Part shown: in pieces, positions 8,990 to 17,340 of the stretch
Layout: each line of letters starts with the position of its first letter
How positions within the stretch are numbered: the stretch's first letter is position 1
Assembly: GCA_011056555.1 (NCBI GenBank)
Contig: DSEQ01000004.1
Location: 1 to 64,000, forward strand
Length of the DNA stretch: 64,000 nucleotides
Reading direction: 5' to 3'
Origin: Candidatus Zixiibacteriota bacterium
GTDB taxonomy: Bacteria; Zixibacteria; MSB-5A5; JAABVY01
Translations under genes and position numbers: made by a program
The notes under the pieces: generated by a model
What the model saw: only the letters and a program-made list of their open reading frames with translations
Told to the model about the DNA's origin: nothing
Database searches by the model: none

Positions 8990-10030
8990 TTAAGTTTTTC
9001 CAACTTTCGTTTTGGTTATCTCCTTTAAGTAATAGTCGGAATAAAGCGCTCCGATGGGATTATGCGCGAGCGATTTGTCCTTGACAAAGAGAGTTGATAC
9101 CGGCGCTTTGCTCTCTCTGGAAAATATGCAATCCACTCCCATACACAATCCAACTATTATATTTATGTCCGTGCCAATCTTATTGAGCATCTTCGCCTGG
9201 CCAACCGGATTGCAGGAAATATTTGAAAAATCAGCCTTGTCATTGGATATAATCGAACCGGTATGCGGATCGAAAGTCCGGTTGCCGCCTATCTTGCAGC
9301 AAACCGGGTAAACCTCGAAAAAACGCCTGAGAAGATTGACAAGTATCTCGGTCTGTTCGAACATATCGATACAGAAGGCGATCCCGATTTTTCTGTATTT
9401 CATCCCCAGGCAGAAATATATCAGCTCGGTCAGACGGCAAAGTGTGCGCTCCTTCTCAGCCATAACATCCAGAGATGATTCCAGCATCGTGCGTGTAACC
9501 GGATCATCTTCCGCCGCATTTTTGCGGAGGCCCGGCCGGCATACCTCGCCGCGCAGGCAGACTTTATCCTCGCAAGCGAGGCAGTCAATCGTTTCCAGAT
9601 CCGGGATCGCCGGCTTGAATTCAGCGCTATCAGATGAATCTTTCTTGTCAGCCTGGTCATCTTTTCTCGAGAACGACCCGGAATTTTGTTTTTTTGGGTT
9701 ATTTGCTTCTGAGAAACCGAAACCTGAATGCATGCTTCCGTTTTCAAGGGCGTGCTGGGCCTGTTCATTGGAACAACAGACATTATCGATGATCATTATA
9801 CCATGGCTTTCCACCATCTCGCGAGTCTCTTTATTAATTCCTCCACAGACGAGGATATCGGTCTCATGCGCAATCAGAATTCGTATCAGTTCTATCCAGG
9901 TACAATCCTTAAGATTTATCCTCTTACGGGAGACGATCCGGTTGCCCTTGAGAACCAGAAAAAGGATGAATTCCGCAATAGTACAGCGCGGAGCCACCCG
10001 GTCGGCAAATATTGGTATCGCATAGCACAT
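8990..10030 (-). CDS. NifX/DiNase-like domain fused to DUF1847 metal-binding domain
   Basis: A 346-residue two-domain protein. Residues ~1-95 (YAIPIFADRVAPRC, ILVCGGINKETREMVESHGIMIID) match the NifX/NifB dinitrogenase iron-molybdenum cofactor family. A polar Ser/Lys/Asp-rich linker (~100-150) follows. Residues ~155-346 match DUF1847: a Cys cluster (CLACEDKVCLRGEVCRPG), KIGIAFCIDMFEQTEIL, CCKIGG, SCNPVGQAKMLN, LCMGVDCIF and AHNPIGALYSDYYL. The many conserved Cys suggest a metal or Fe-S site; the reaction is unknown. GGAAGG about nine bases before the ATG supports the start. It heads the operon with the USP-like and activator genes and is divergent from the redox operon at 10562. Confidence 0.8.
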   Translation of the reverse strand: MCYAIPIFADRVAPRCTIAEFILFLVLKGNRIVSRKRINLKDCTWIELIRILIAHETDILVCGGINKETREMVESHGIMIIDNVCCSNEQAQHALENGSMHSGFGFSEANNPKKQNSGSFSRKDDQADKKDSSDSAEFKPAIPDLETIDCLACEDKVCLRGEVCRPGLRKNAAEDDPVTRTMLESSLDVMAEKERTLCRLTELIYFCLGMKYRKIGIAFCIDMFEQTEILVNLLRRFFEVYPVCCKIGGNRTFDPHTGSIISNDKADFSNISCNPVGQAKMLNKIGTDINIIVGLCMGVDCIFSRESKAPVSTLFVKDKSLAHNPIGALYSDYYLKEITKTKVGKT

Positions 10031-10102
10031 ATTTCAATCCTTCCAGAATAGATATAATCAATTCGTGTGCCGAAAGCTGGACAGGCGGTTTCAGCGAAGA
10101 AG

Positions 10103-10124
10103 TGTTGCATATTATAATGCGACA
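10103..10124. promoter_or_regulatory. Palindrome of the activator-site type
   Basis: TGTTGCAT-N6-ATGCGACA, arms matching at seven of eight positions. It lies 73 bases before the start of the gene at 10030 and shares the core of the sites at 10274-10320, so the same regulator may bind it. I found no convincing -24/-12 element for the leftward gene. Confidence 0.45.
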
Positions 10125-10262
10125 AAAGATGGGTCCTGATGCGGAGCTAATCTCTATAATAGCCTCTGAGACATCAGCTTCAAATCCAAAACGAGAATCG
10201 TAAATAATTATAAATAAAATTGTTACGAGGACGCTAATTGCATAATTTCGACCCCTAAAACA

Positions 10263-10320
10263 GTTGCATCACCTGTCGCAATGCGACATAATGTTGCAAC
10301 ATATGCGACAATTTGTCGCA
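10263..10320. promoter_or_regulatory. Cluster of upstream activator palindromes
   Basis: Three perfect inverted repeats lie together: TGTCGCA-A-TGCGACA (10274-10288), ATGTTGCAACAT (10291-10302) and TGCGACA-ATT-TGTCGCA (10304-10320), with a further half-site GTTGCA at 10263. They sit in the divergent region, about 185-240 bases upstream of the -24/-12 element at 10501, the usual distance range for sigma-54 enhancers. Confidence 0.65.
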
Positions 10321-10500
10321 CGAAAACCATGAACTGACGCTCCCAAAAAAATAATCGTTGTAGAAAATTCAGACCCATTCAAGTCCGGTTGTATGGATCG
10401 GGACTCTGCTGTCCTGCTTGTATTTATGAGGTTGGCTAGAATGAAAAATGGTTCCGGAAGACTCCCGCACTAAGCTGCTATCACGGTCGCCTCAACATCT

Positions 10501-10517
10501 CCGGCATACTCTTTGCA
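10501..10517 (+). promoter_or_regulatory. Sigma-54-like -24/-12 promoter
   Basis: CCGGCAT-ACTC-TTTGCA keeps the invariant GG and GC at the exact 12-base spacing and fits the TGGCAC-N5-TTGC consensus at most positions. It lies 46-60 bases before the ATG at 10562 and downstream of the palindrome cluster. Confidence 0.6.
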
Positions 10518-10561
10518 ACATAGCTTTTATGTAAACTGACATATAGCGGAGATAAAAACAG

Positions 10562-11995
10562 ATGAGTACAATACCGGAAGAGTCCAAAGTACAGGTTATC
10601 AAAGAGAAGAAGAGATATCCATATTACATCGAGAACCCGGTTGAAGAAAACAGGGTTGAGAGATTTCTGGAGGCGTTTGCAGCGGTACTGAAATATACTG
10701 ACTATAAGCCGCTCCTGGATTCATACTGCAATTCCAGCGCTAAATGCAACCGTTGTGCGGTCACCTGTCCGGTCTTCCAGGTAACCCATGACCCGCGCGA
10801 TATACCGTGCTATAGAACTAACCTCCTTCTGGATACATATAAACGCTACTTTACGATCGGCGGATGGTTCAAGTCGCGCTTTACGAATACGTTCGAATTG
10901 ACCGAGGAGATTATCGATGAGATGCTGGACGGGTTCTACCGTTGTACCGCCTGCCGGCGCTGCACACGGGAATGCCCCATGGGCGTCGATCATGGCATGA
11001 TCACCCGTCTGGGACGCTATATCCTCAGCCTTATGGGGATTGTGCCCAAGGCTCTGCAGGTTAGCACGCGCGAACAGCTCGAGGGGGAGACGCATAATAC
11101 TTCACAAATTCCCAAAGCGGCTCTTTTGAATACTCTTGAATTCTTGTCCGAGGAATTGAAAGATATGCTTGGAATCGAGGTTGAATTTCCAATCGACAAG
11201 ATGGAGCGCGAGTATGTTTTCTTCTGCGCAGTCAGCGACTATCTTCTGGAACCGGAGACATTGATGGGCAATGCAGCGGTCCTATATGCATCCGGCGACT
11301 GGGATAAATGGACAATCGGGACCTGCAACTATGACGGCATCAATTACGGCCTGTTTTACAGCGACTGGCACCTGGAGAACATAATCAAGCAGCTTATCGC
11401 CGAGGTCGACAGGCTCAAGGGGAAGAATATATTGATCGGTGAATGCGGACATGCTTCCAGATCGGCCCACGATTTCGTCCCTGTATTCAGCAATGGCAAA
11501 CCATATCCTGTCTTCAACTTCATGGAATACACTCTGCAATGCATCCGGGAAGGCAGAATAAAACTCAACCGGGATATTGTTACCGAGAAGGTCACCTATC
11601 ATGATCCCTGCAATATCGCGCGTTCCGGATGGATTGTCGATCAGCCCCGGGAGATTTTGAAGTCATTTGTACCTGATTTTGTCGAGATGACACCGAACGG
11701 TCAGGATAACTACTGCTGCGGCGGAGGCGGCGGTCTGGTCTCGGTTGACGAGATTCATGATTTTCGGATGAATATCGCCGGCAAGGTCAAGGCGGAGCAG
11801 ATCAGGAGAACCGGGGCGGAAATTGTGATCTCCCCCTGTGCCAACTGCAAAAAGCAGCTCAAGGAATTAGTCGAGCATTATGACCTGCCCTGCCAGGTAA
11901 TGGGCATACATGATCTGATCCTGAAGGCGATCGAGATACCGGGGGCAAAAAGCGCTGCCGAGCGCAAAGAGGAAGCGGCGATGTTTGCCATGTAG
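10562..11995 (+). CDS. HdrD/DsrK/HmcF-like iron-sulfur subunit of a membrane redox complex
   Basis: A 477-residue protein. The N-terminal half has two [4Fe-4S] ferredoxin motifs (CNRCAVTCPVF near residue 60 and CTACRRCTRECPMG near 137). The C-terminal half carries CCG-type motifs: CNYDG around 255, CGHA, HDPCNIAR, CCGGGGG (~381) and SPCANCKKQ (~420), as in the heterodisulfide-reductase catalytic subunit and its DsrK, HmcF and TmcB relatives. In these, a special [4Fe-4S] centre handles thiol/disulfide or electron transfer on the cytoplasmic side. It is the first gene of a four-gene operon with cytochrome b, ferredoxin and NrfD, downstream of a sigma-54-like promoter. The true substrate cannot be read from the sequence. 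Confidence 0.85.
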   Translation: MSTIPEESKVQVIKEKKRYPYYIENPVEENRVERFLEAFAAVLKYTDYKPLLDSYCNSSAKCNRCAVTCPVFQVTHDPRDIPCYRTNLLLDTYKRYFTIGGWFKSRFTNTFELTEEIIDEMLDGFYRCTACRRCTRECPMGVDHGMITRLGRYILSLMGIVPKALQVSTREQLEGETHNTSQIPKAALLNTLEFLSEELKDMLGIEVEFPIDKMEREYVFFCAVSDYLLEPETLMGNAAVLYASGDWDKWTIGTCNYDGINYGLFYSDWHLENIIKQLIAEVDRLKGKNILIGECGHASRSAHDFVPVFSNGKPYPVFNFMEYTLQCIREGRIKLNRDIVTEKVTYHDPCNIARSGWIVDQPREILKSFVPDFVEMTPNGQDNYCCGGGGGLVSVDEIHDFRMNIAGKVKAEQIRRTGAEIVISPCANCKKQLKELVEHYDLPCQVMGIHDLILKAIEIPGAKSAAERKEEAAMFAM

Positions 11996-12046
11996 GCTTA
12001 AACTATTGAGATCAAAACTAATGAGGTTAGGAGTATAAATTTCAAC

Positions 12047-12745
12047 ATGGAAGCATGGATAGATTTCGCAAAAGGCCCGTTGTTTGCGGTGACGTTTTTG
12101 ATAATGATTCTGGGGCTGGCCCGTCTATTGATCATTCAGCTCTATAATCTAATTATCAGCAAAGGCGGAAGGCTGAAGAATGCACCCTGGAAATCGATCC
12201 TGAAGGACGCGGCGACCTGGTTCTTCCCGGTTAAGCATCTGATCAAGGGTACGGTTATCTTTTCGGCCTTTTCATTCCTTTTTCATATCGGAGTGATAAT
12301 AGTTCCCGTTTTTCTGGCGGACCATATTGTCCTGTGGGAAAATTTTCTGGGGGCAAACCTGCCGGCCATCGGCCAGGGCTTAGCCGATTTTCTTACTCTC
12401 TTTACTATTGGATGCATACTGGTGCTTCTGTTCATGCGGATTTTTGTCAGGCGCCAGCGGGCCATGAGCAAACCGATGGATTACTTTCTGCTGGTGATGG
12501 TGCTGTTTCCGTTTCTAAGCGGCTACCTGGCTTCGCATCCGGGAAGCAATCCTTTCACATGGGAATCGATGATGCTGGTCCATCTATTGAGCGCCGAGTT
12601 TCTGTTTGTATTGATACCCTTTACCAAGCTGGCCCATATAGTCCTGTATTTCTTCGATAGAATTTCCGGTCTGCACTGGCAGCTCAGGCCCGGCGCGGGC
12701 GACCGGGTGGCCAAAGCATTATTCGATGAGGAGGCGAGAGTCTGA
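12047..12745 (+). CDS. Cytochrome b subunit (NarI/DsrM/HmcE-like)
   Basis: A 232-residue integral membrane protein with about five to six hydrophobic segments (near residues 10-30, 65-95, 110-130, 145-165, 175-205). Conserved His in FHIGVII, VHLLSAEF and KLAHIVLYFF are candidates for haem b ligands, as in NarI and DsrM, which oxidise or reduce quinol at the membrane. It follows the HdrD-like gene by 51 bases; HdrD/HdrE-type pairs of this kind form one electron-transfer unit. Its stop overlaps the ATG of the ferredoxin gene by one base. Confidence 0.75.
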   Translation: MEAWIDFAKGPLFAVTFLIMILGLARLLIIQLYNLIISKGGRLKNAPWKSILKDAATWFFPVKHLIKGTVIFSAFSFLFHIGVIIVPVFLADHIVLWENFLGANLPAIGQGLADFLTLFTIGCILVLLFMRIFVRRQRAMSKPMDYFLLVMVLFPFLSGYLASHPGSNPFTWESMMLVHLLSAEFLFVLIPFTKLAHIVLYFFDRISGLHWQLRPGAGDRVAKALFDEEARV

Positions 12746-13545
12746 TGTATGGAATATTAGTCGATGTTACCAGGTGTACCGGATGCGAAAAATGCGTTGA
12801 TGCCTGCATCAAGGCCAATAATTCGAATTACGAGAAGGCGCAGATAGACAGCGTAGCCGCGCGAGACGGCCTCTCGGCCAACCGTCTTTCTTCCATCATC
12901 AAGCTTGAAAACGGACATTTCGCGAGAAAAAGCTGTATGCACTGTCTTGAACCCAGCTGCGTTTCTGCCTGTCTTGTCGGCAGCCTCACAAAAACACCTG
13001 AGGGGGCAGTAGTCTATGATCCGAGCAAATGTATCGGCTGCCGCTACTGCATGCTGGCCTGCCCCTTCCATATCCCCCGCTATGAATGGGACAGCACCCA
13101 TCCTTATGTCATGAAATGCGCCATGTGCATTGACCGCATTCAAGACGGCAAGCTGCCGGCCTGCGTTGAAGCCTGTCCGGAACAGGCCATGATCTTCGGA
13201 CACAGGGATGAACTTCTTAAAAAAGCCCGCCGTCGCATCGCCGCCAACCCCGAAAAATATATCAATCATGTCTGGGGCGAAAGAGAATTTGGCGGCACGG
13301 CTGTAATGTATATCTCCGACGTCGATCTCGGCAAACTCGACTGGCCTAAAGTTCCGGCCTCAGCCATCCCGGAGCTGACCGAGCCTTTGATTTCAAAAAC
13401 CCCTGTCATAGCAATGAGCGTGATGGGCGGTATTCTGAGTATAAACTGGATCATCGGACGCAGAATGAAACTGGCTGCCGAAAGACGGAGCCAGGCTGAA
13501 AACTTAGAACCGGAAGTTAAAAAGGATCAGGATGATGAGCAGTAA
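12745..13545 (+). CDS. Polyferredoxin subunit (DsrO/HmcB/NrfC-like)
   Basis: A 266-residue protein with several [4Fe-4S] motifs: CTGCEKCVDAC (~11), CMHCLEPSCVSAC (~65), CIGCRYCMLACPF (~98) and CAMCIDRIQDGKLPACVEAC (~127), the four-cluster pattern of NrfC/HmcB/DsrO. A hydrophobic segment near residues 222-240 (VIAMSVMGGILSINWIIG) may anchor it to the membrane. There is no Tat signal at the N terminus, unlike DsrO, so it may stay on the cytoplasmic side. It passes electrons between the NrfD subunit and the other partners. It overlaps both neighbours, by 1 and 14 bases. Confidence 0.85.
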   Translation: MYGILVDVTRCTGCEKCVDACIKANNSNYEKAQIDSVAARDGLSANRLSSIIKLENGHFARKSCMHCLEPSCVSACLVGSLTKTPEGAVVYDPSKCIGCRYCMLACPFHIPRYEWDSTHPYVMKCAMCIDRIQDGKLPACVEACPEQAMIFGHRDELLKKARRRIAANPEKYINHVWGEREFGGTAVMYISDVDLGKLDWPKVPASAIPELTEPLISKTPVIAMSVMGGILSINWIIGRRMKLAAERRSQAENLEPEVKKDQDDEQ

Positions 13546-15484
13546 GTTAAGAATTATAAAAGACATCTTATGGTTTTTTGCATTTCTTGCATTGATTGCA
13601 GGGATTTTCCGGCTCTGGTACGGCCTCGGGCCGACCACGGCCCTTTCAGATGAAATGCCCTGGGGCCTGTGGAAAGTGATGAACATGATTGCGGGGGTTG
13701 CAATTTCCACCAGCGGTTTTACTATCGGCTTTCTGGTTTATGTTTTGAAGATGGAACGTTTCCGTCCGCTGGTGAAACCGGCCATCCTGATTGCCTTTCT
13801 GGGCTATGGATCATCCTGCCTGGCGCTTCTTTTTGATATTGGCCTGCCGCACCGATTCTGGCATCCGTTGGTGATGTGGAACGAGCATTCATTCCTGTTC
13901 GAGGTGTTCTGGTGCGTGATGCTGTATTTCACAGTGACGACGATTGAATTGAGCCCGACAATACTCAAACGATTCGGGGCCGAAAAGCTGTCGCACTGGC
14001 TGCACAGAATAGCGTTTGGAGTGGTTGTTGTGGGAATAACATTATCGAGCCTGCATCATTCCTCGCTGGGATCCCTCTTCCTGGTGACCCCCCTGCGCCT
14101 GCATGCTTTGTGGTATTCGGCATGGCTGCCCTTGTTCTTCATAATCTCGGCCATGGCCGCTGGACTGATGTTCATCATATTTGTGCGGATTGCATACGCC
14201 CGCCTGTATGATCCCGATCCGATCTACGGCTTGCGCATGGATTCGGGCATTAAGAGTAATGGCTCGGAGTTTTTTGCCACACCGCAGATGAAAAACCTCG
14301 CGCTCCTGGGGGCTATCGCCTCGTCCATACTGGGAATATATCTCATACTAAAATTTGTAGATCTGGCCCGGGCGGGAGAGCTGATGCTGCTGTTCAACGG
14401 CTCCTGGGAAAGCTGGTTGTTTATGTTTGAACTTTTTGTCGCAGCACTTCTGCCCATAATCCTGACAGTCATACCCCGGGTCAGGCGGTCTCCGGCCGGA
14501 CTTGGAACCGCGGCATTTCTGGCTTCCTTTGGACTGGTATTGAACCGTATGAATGTGGGTATTTTCGGCTACTTCCACGATACCGCCCAGCCCTATTTCC
14601 CCTCACTGGCGGAGTGGGGCTTGAGCCTGGGTGTTATCGCCGCGGCAGCGCTGGTGTTTATGTTTATATCGGAGCAATTTCCGATCTTCGATGAAAGCTG
14701 GAGACGCCGCATGGAAAAGTCGGATGTTTTTACCTACGCTTTCGATAAATTATCACACGTCTGGAATACCGTCCTGATGAGCGGCCTGCAAAGAGTGACC
14801 CTGATCGCTGTGCTGGCGATTCCGTTGGCCTGGCTTTTGTTCTATCCGCCTTTTAAAGCAGACGACACTACTGACGGCAGAATCAAGCCGGCTATCGGTC
14901 TCGATCAAACGCGCACGGTTCTGCTGATTGACGGAAACCGGGATGGTGTCAAAACTGAATTTCCCCATGTGGATCATCAAAATCGGCTGGGTAAAGAGCA
15001 ATCGTGCCAGAAATGCCATCATATCGCCATGCCCAGAGATAATGCCACTCCCTGCTACCGCTGTCATTCAAACATGCTTGATTCGGCTGAGATATTTGAC
15101 CATTTCGGCCATATGCAGCTGGTGGCGGAGAAGGAAAAACTTGACGGCCTGCATCCAAAAAATCATTCCTGCTCCAATTGTCACAATCCTGCTCTGCCCA
15201 ATACTGCCTCCGACGCAAAAGCCTGTACGGAGTGCCACAAGGAGGACATGAAATTAGGTAATGAACCGTATGCCAGACTCCAGCTGGCAAGCGCCAGCCC
15301 CTATCGCAGCGCCATGCACGAGAACTGTATAGAGTGTCATAAGAAGGAAGAAATAAAGCAAAATAAGCCAAACCTCGCGCATTGTTCAACCTGTCATAAA
15401 TCACTGGAGCCGGTAAATCTGAAGATTGCAAAATCGGCCGATACAATTAAAGCACTGCCGGAGCCATTAACGCTTGCTCGTTGA
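13532..15484 (+). CDS. NrfD/DsrP-like membrane subunit fused to a six-haem cytochrome c domain
   Basis: A 650-residue protein. Residues ~1-400 have about ten hydrophobic segments and the NrfD/HmcC/DsrP look (WGLWKVMNMIAGVAIS, CVMLYFTVTTIELSP, HHSSLGSLFL). A final membrane helix at ~425-445 leads to a soluble tail with six CxxCH motifs: CQKCH (~491), CYRCH (~508), CSNCH (~547), CTECH (~566), CIECH (~599) and CSTCH (~619). In Dsr and Hmc complexes the multihaem cytochrome is a separate subunit, so this is a fusion. The haem domain should face the periplasm and exchange electrons with soluble cytochromes. It is the last gene of the operon, with a convergent radical SAM gene 17 bases on. Confidence 0.85.
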   Translation: MMSSKLRIIKDILWFFAFLALIAGIFRLWYGLGPTTALSDEMPWGLWKVMNMIAGVAISTSGFTIGFLVYVLKMERFRPLVKPAILIAFLGYGSSCLALLFDIGLPHRFWHPLVMWNEHSFLFEVFWCVMLYFTVTTIELSPTILKRFGAEKLSHWLHRIAFGVVVVGITLSSLHHSSLGSLFLVTPLRLHALWYSAWLPLFFIISAMAAGLMFIIFVRIAYARLYDPDPIYGLRMDSGIKSNGSEFFATPQMKNLALLGAIASSILGIYLILKFVDLARAGELMLLFNGSWESWLFMFELFVAALLPIILTVIPRVRRSPAGLGTAAFLASFGLVLNRMNVGIFGYFHDTAQPYFPSLAEWGLSLGVIAAAALVFMFISEQFPIFDESWRRRMEKSDVFTYAFDKLSHVWNTVLMSGLQRVTLIAVLAIPLAWLLFYPPFKADDTTDGRIKPAIGLDQTRTVLLIDGNRDGVKTEFPHVDHQNRLGKEQSCQKCHHIAMPRDNATPCYRCHSNMLDSAEIFDHFGHMQLVAEKEKLDGLHPKNHSCSNCHNPALPNTASDAKACTECHKEDMKLGNEPYARLQLASASPYRSAMHENCIECHKKEEIKQNKPNLAHCSTCHKSLEPVNLKIAKSADTIKALPEPLTLAR

Positions 15485-15500
15485 GGGTAACAAAACTATA

Positions 15501-16433
15501 TCATCGATTCTTGTAATGCTTAAGGTGTGAGGGCATCAAATAGATTTCGTTATTATATTTTATTTCGAACAGCTCGCCATCCTCGATCATGTGTTCAACG
15601 ACGCCCGATCCCGCCAGCCTTGTTTCGATTTCGTGCGCCTGAGATTTTCTTAAAGGATGCCGTGAGCCTATTTCCAGAATAGCCTCCCGGGCATCAGAAA
15701 ACTCTCCGAGTCCGAACTCTCCCGATTCAAGCATATCCAGAGGATTCGATGCCTGAAGAATTTTCTGTGCTTTAAGGATAGATTCGGGTAAGGGTATTTC
15801 CACCCATTGTTCTGCAGGCGGACGGATGGGCACGCTTATGTAAATGCGGTCCGGTTTTATACGATCAATAGCCTTCTTGATCTTTTCCAATTGCTCATCG
15901 GTGTCATTTAAACCCTTCACCAACATTATTTCGAGCCATATCCGGCCCCTAAATTCTCTCCGGAAATCAATCTGTCCCTGGAGCATGGTCGAATAATCTA
16001 TATCTTTATGTGGTCTGTTTATTCTCTTGAACGTGTCCTGATCGCCGGCATCGAGTGTTGGCAGAACAACATCTGCGGGCATCAGGTCCCGGCGCACATC
16101 CTCCATAAAAAACAGCGAGCCGTTTGTAATCACTGCAATCGGCAGTCCCGCCTGCTCCTTTGTTTTGCCGATAAGCCATCCCAGATCAGCGCACAGAGTC
16201 GGTTCGCCATCGCCGACAAATGTAATGAAATCCGCGTTTGAGGAAGGCGTTTTACGCAGGATTTCATCCAGAATCTTTTCCCTCGGGTAGTAACTTTTTC
16301 TGGATGATTCCAGGGCGGTGGTTCTTCCAAGCTGGCAATACACGCATGAGTAGGAACAGGTTTTGGGTGGAATGGGACTTACTCCCAATGAGCGTCCCAG
16401 TCTTCGCGATGGGACCGGGCCGTAGACAAACAT
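15501..16433 (-). CDS. Radical SAM protein (COG0731 type)
   Basis: A 310-residue protein with the radical SAM cluster motif CSYSCVYCQLG (~27), then FVGDGEPTLC, a GGE-like SAM-binding segment, and VITNGSLFF and LDAGDQDTFKRINRPH strands typical of COG0731 proteins that open with YGPVPSRRLGRSLG. Residues ~235-310 form a small C-terminal winged region. Members are often annotated as molybdenum-cofactor-like or metallo-cofactor enzymes, but this subgroup has no firm reaction. It is the last gene of the ORP-like operon, one base after the ATPase gene, so a role in cofactor assembly is a reasonable inference. Confidence 0.8.
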   Translation of the reverse strand: MFVYGPVPSRRLGRSLGVSPIPPKTCSYSCVYCQLGRTTALESSRKSYYPREKILDEILRKTPSSNADFITFVGDGEPTLCADLGWLIGKTKEQAGLPIAVITNGSLFFMEDVRRDLMPADVVLPTLDAGDQDTFKRINRPHKDIDYSTMLQGQIDFRREFRGRIWLEIMLVKGLNDTDEQLEKIKKAIDRIKPDRIYISVPIRPPAEQWVEIPLPESILKAQKILQASNPLDMLESGEFGLGEFSDAREAILEIGSRHPLRKSQAHEIETRLAGSGVVEHMIEDGELFEIKYNNEIYLMPSHLKHYKNR

Positions 16434-16434
16434 A

Positions 16435-17340
16435 TTATAGTGCTTTCAAATCGATCTTTTTGACTTCCACTTTTTTTAAATCGGCCTGCAGATTCTTCCA
16501 TATCTCTCTGATGCTATCAGAAAGGCCGCCGGGCTGGTAGTCAATAATGGTTTTGCCCGCTACCTGGGCCGCTACCATATCTTTGTCAAAAGGTATCCGG
16601 CCCAGAACAGCAATGCCGTTTTCCTCTGCAAAGGCTTCGATTCCGGCGGACATATGGGGATTGATATCGTACTTATTGATAATGACTCCGCAGGAGACGT
16701 TGAAATGCTGTATAAGCTCATGCACTCTTTTCATGTCCCCAAAGGCGGAAAGTGATGGTTCGGTTACAATGGCAACATAATCTGAACCGGTGATTGATGC
16801 GATCACTGGGCATCCGATCCCGGGAGGACCATCAACTATAATCATCTCATGGCCATTCTCGGCCGCCAGTTCACGGGCTTGCTTGCGCAGATGTGAAACC
16901 AGCCGTCCGGAATTTGATTGGGCAATTCCCAGACGGGCATGTACAAGCGGGCCATGAATAGTTTCCGACATGTACCAGTGACCGCATACCACCGGTTCAA
17001 ACGCAATCGCATCCTCAGGGCAGTAGTGCTTGCAAATTCCGCATCCCTCGCAGGCTAAGGGATCTATTTTAAATTTATCCTCATTTTCGGAGATGGCATC
17101 GAAACGGCAGTAGTCCAGGCAGATAGCACAGGAATTGCAGCGCTCTTCGATAATCTCGGCTTTTTTCCCGCCAATGAATTCATGGCTCTCGAGCAAATTG
17201 CTATTCAGTATCAGATGAAGATCGGCAGCGTCAACATCACAGTCGACCATTACCTTGTTCTCGGCCAGCGCTCCAATTGAAGCTACCAGGCTGGTCTTCC
17301 CGGTACCGCCCTTACCGCTGATGATTACTAACTCAGTCAT
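16435..17340 (-). CDS. MinD/Mrp-type ATPase with ferredoxin insert (Orp-like)
   Basis: A 301-residue P-loop protein. The deviant Walker A is ISGKGGTGKTS (residues ~8-18). A double [4Fe-4S] ferredoxin insert lies at ~65-115 (CNSCAICLDYC...CEGCGICKHYCP), and the VDGPPGIGCPV switch follows at ~170. It overlaps the paralogous ATPase upstream by eight bases. Tandem ATPases of this type with inserted ferredoxins are a hallmark of the orange-protein (ORP) operon in Desulfovibrio and are thought to act in Fe-S or Mo/Cu cluster handling. The exact role here is not proven. Confidence 0.85.
   Translation of the reverse strand: MTELVIISGKGGTGKTSLVASIGALAENKVMVDCDVDAADLHLILNSNLLESHEFIGGKKAEIIEERCNSCAICLDYCRFDAISENEDKFKIDPLACEGCGICKHYCPEDAIAFEPVVCGHWYMSETIHGPLVHARLGIAQSNSGRLVSHLRKQARELAAENGHEMIIVDGPPGIGCPVIASITGSDYVAIVTEPSLSAFGDMKRVHELIQHFNVSCGVIINKYDINPHMSAGIEAFAEENGIAVLGRIPFDKDMVAAQVAGKTIIDYQPGGLSDSIREIWKNLQADLKKVEVKKIDLKAL

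Noticed and set aside
10240-10253. A possible leftward -24/-12 element for the NifX/DUF1847 gene (GGTCGAAATTATGC).
   Set aside because: GG and GC have the right spacing, but the -24 box reads GGTC, not GGCA, and it would place the start more than 200 bases before the gene.
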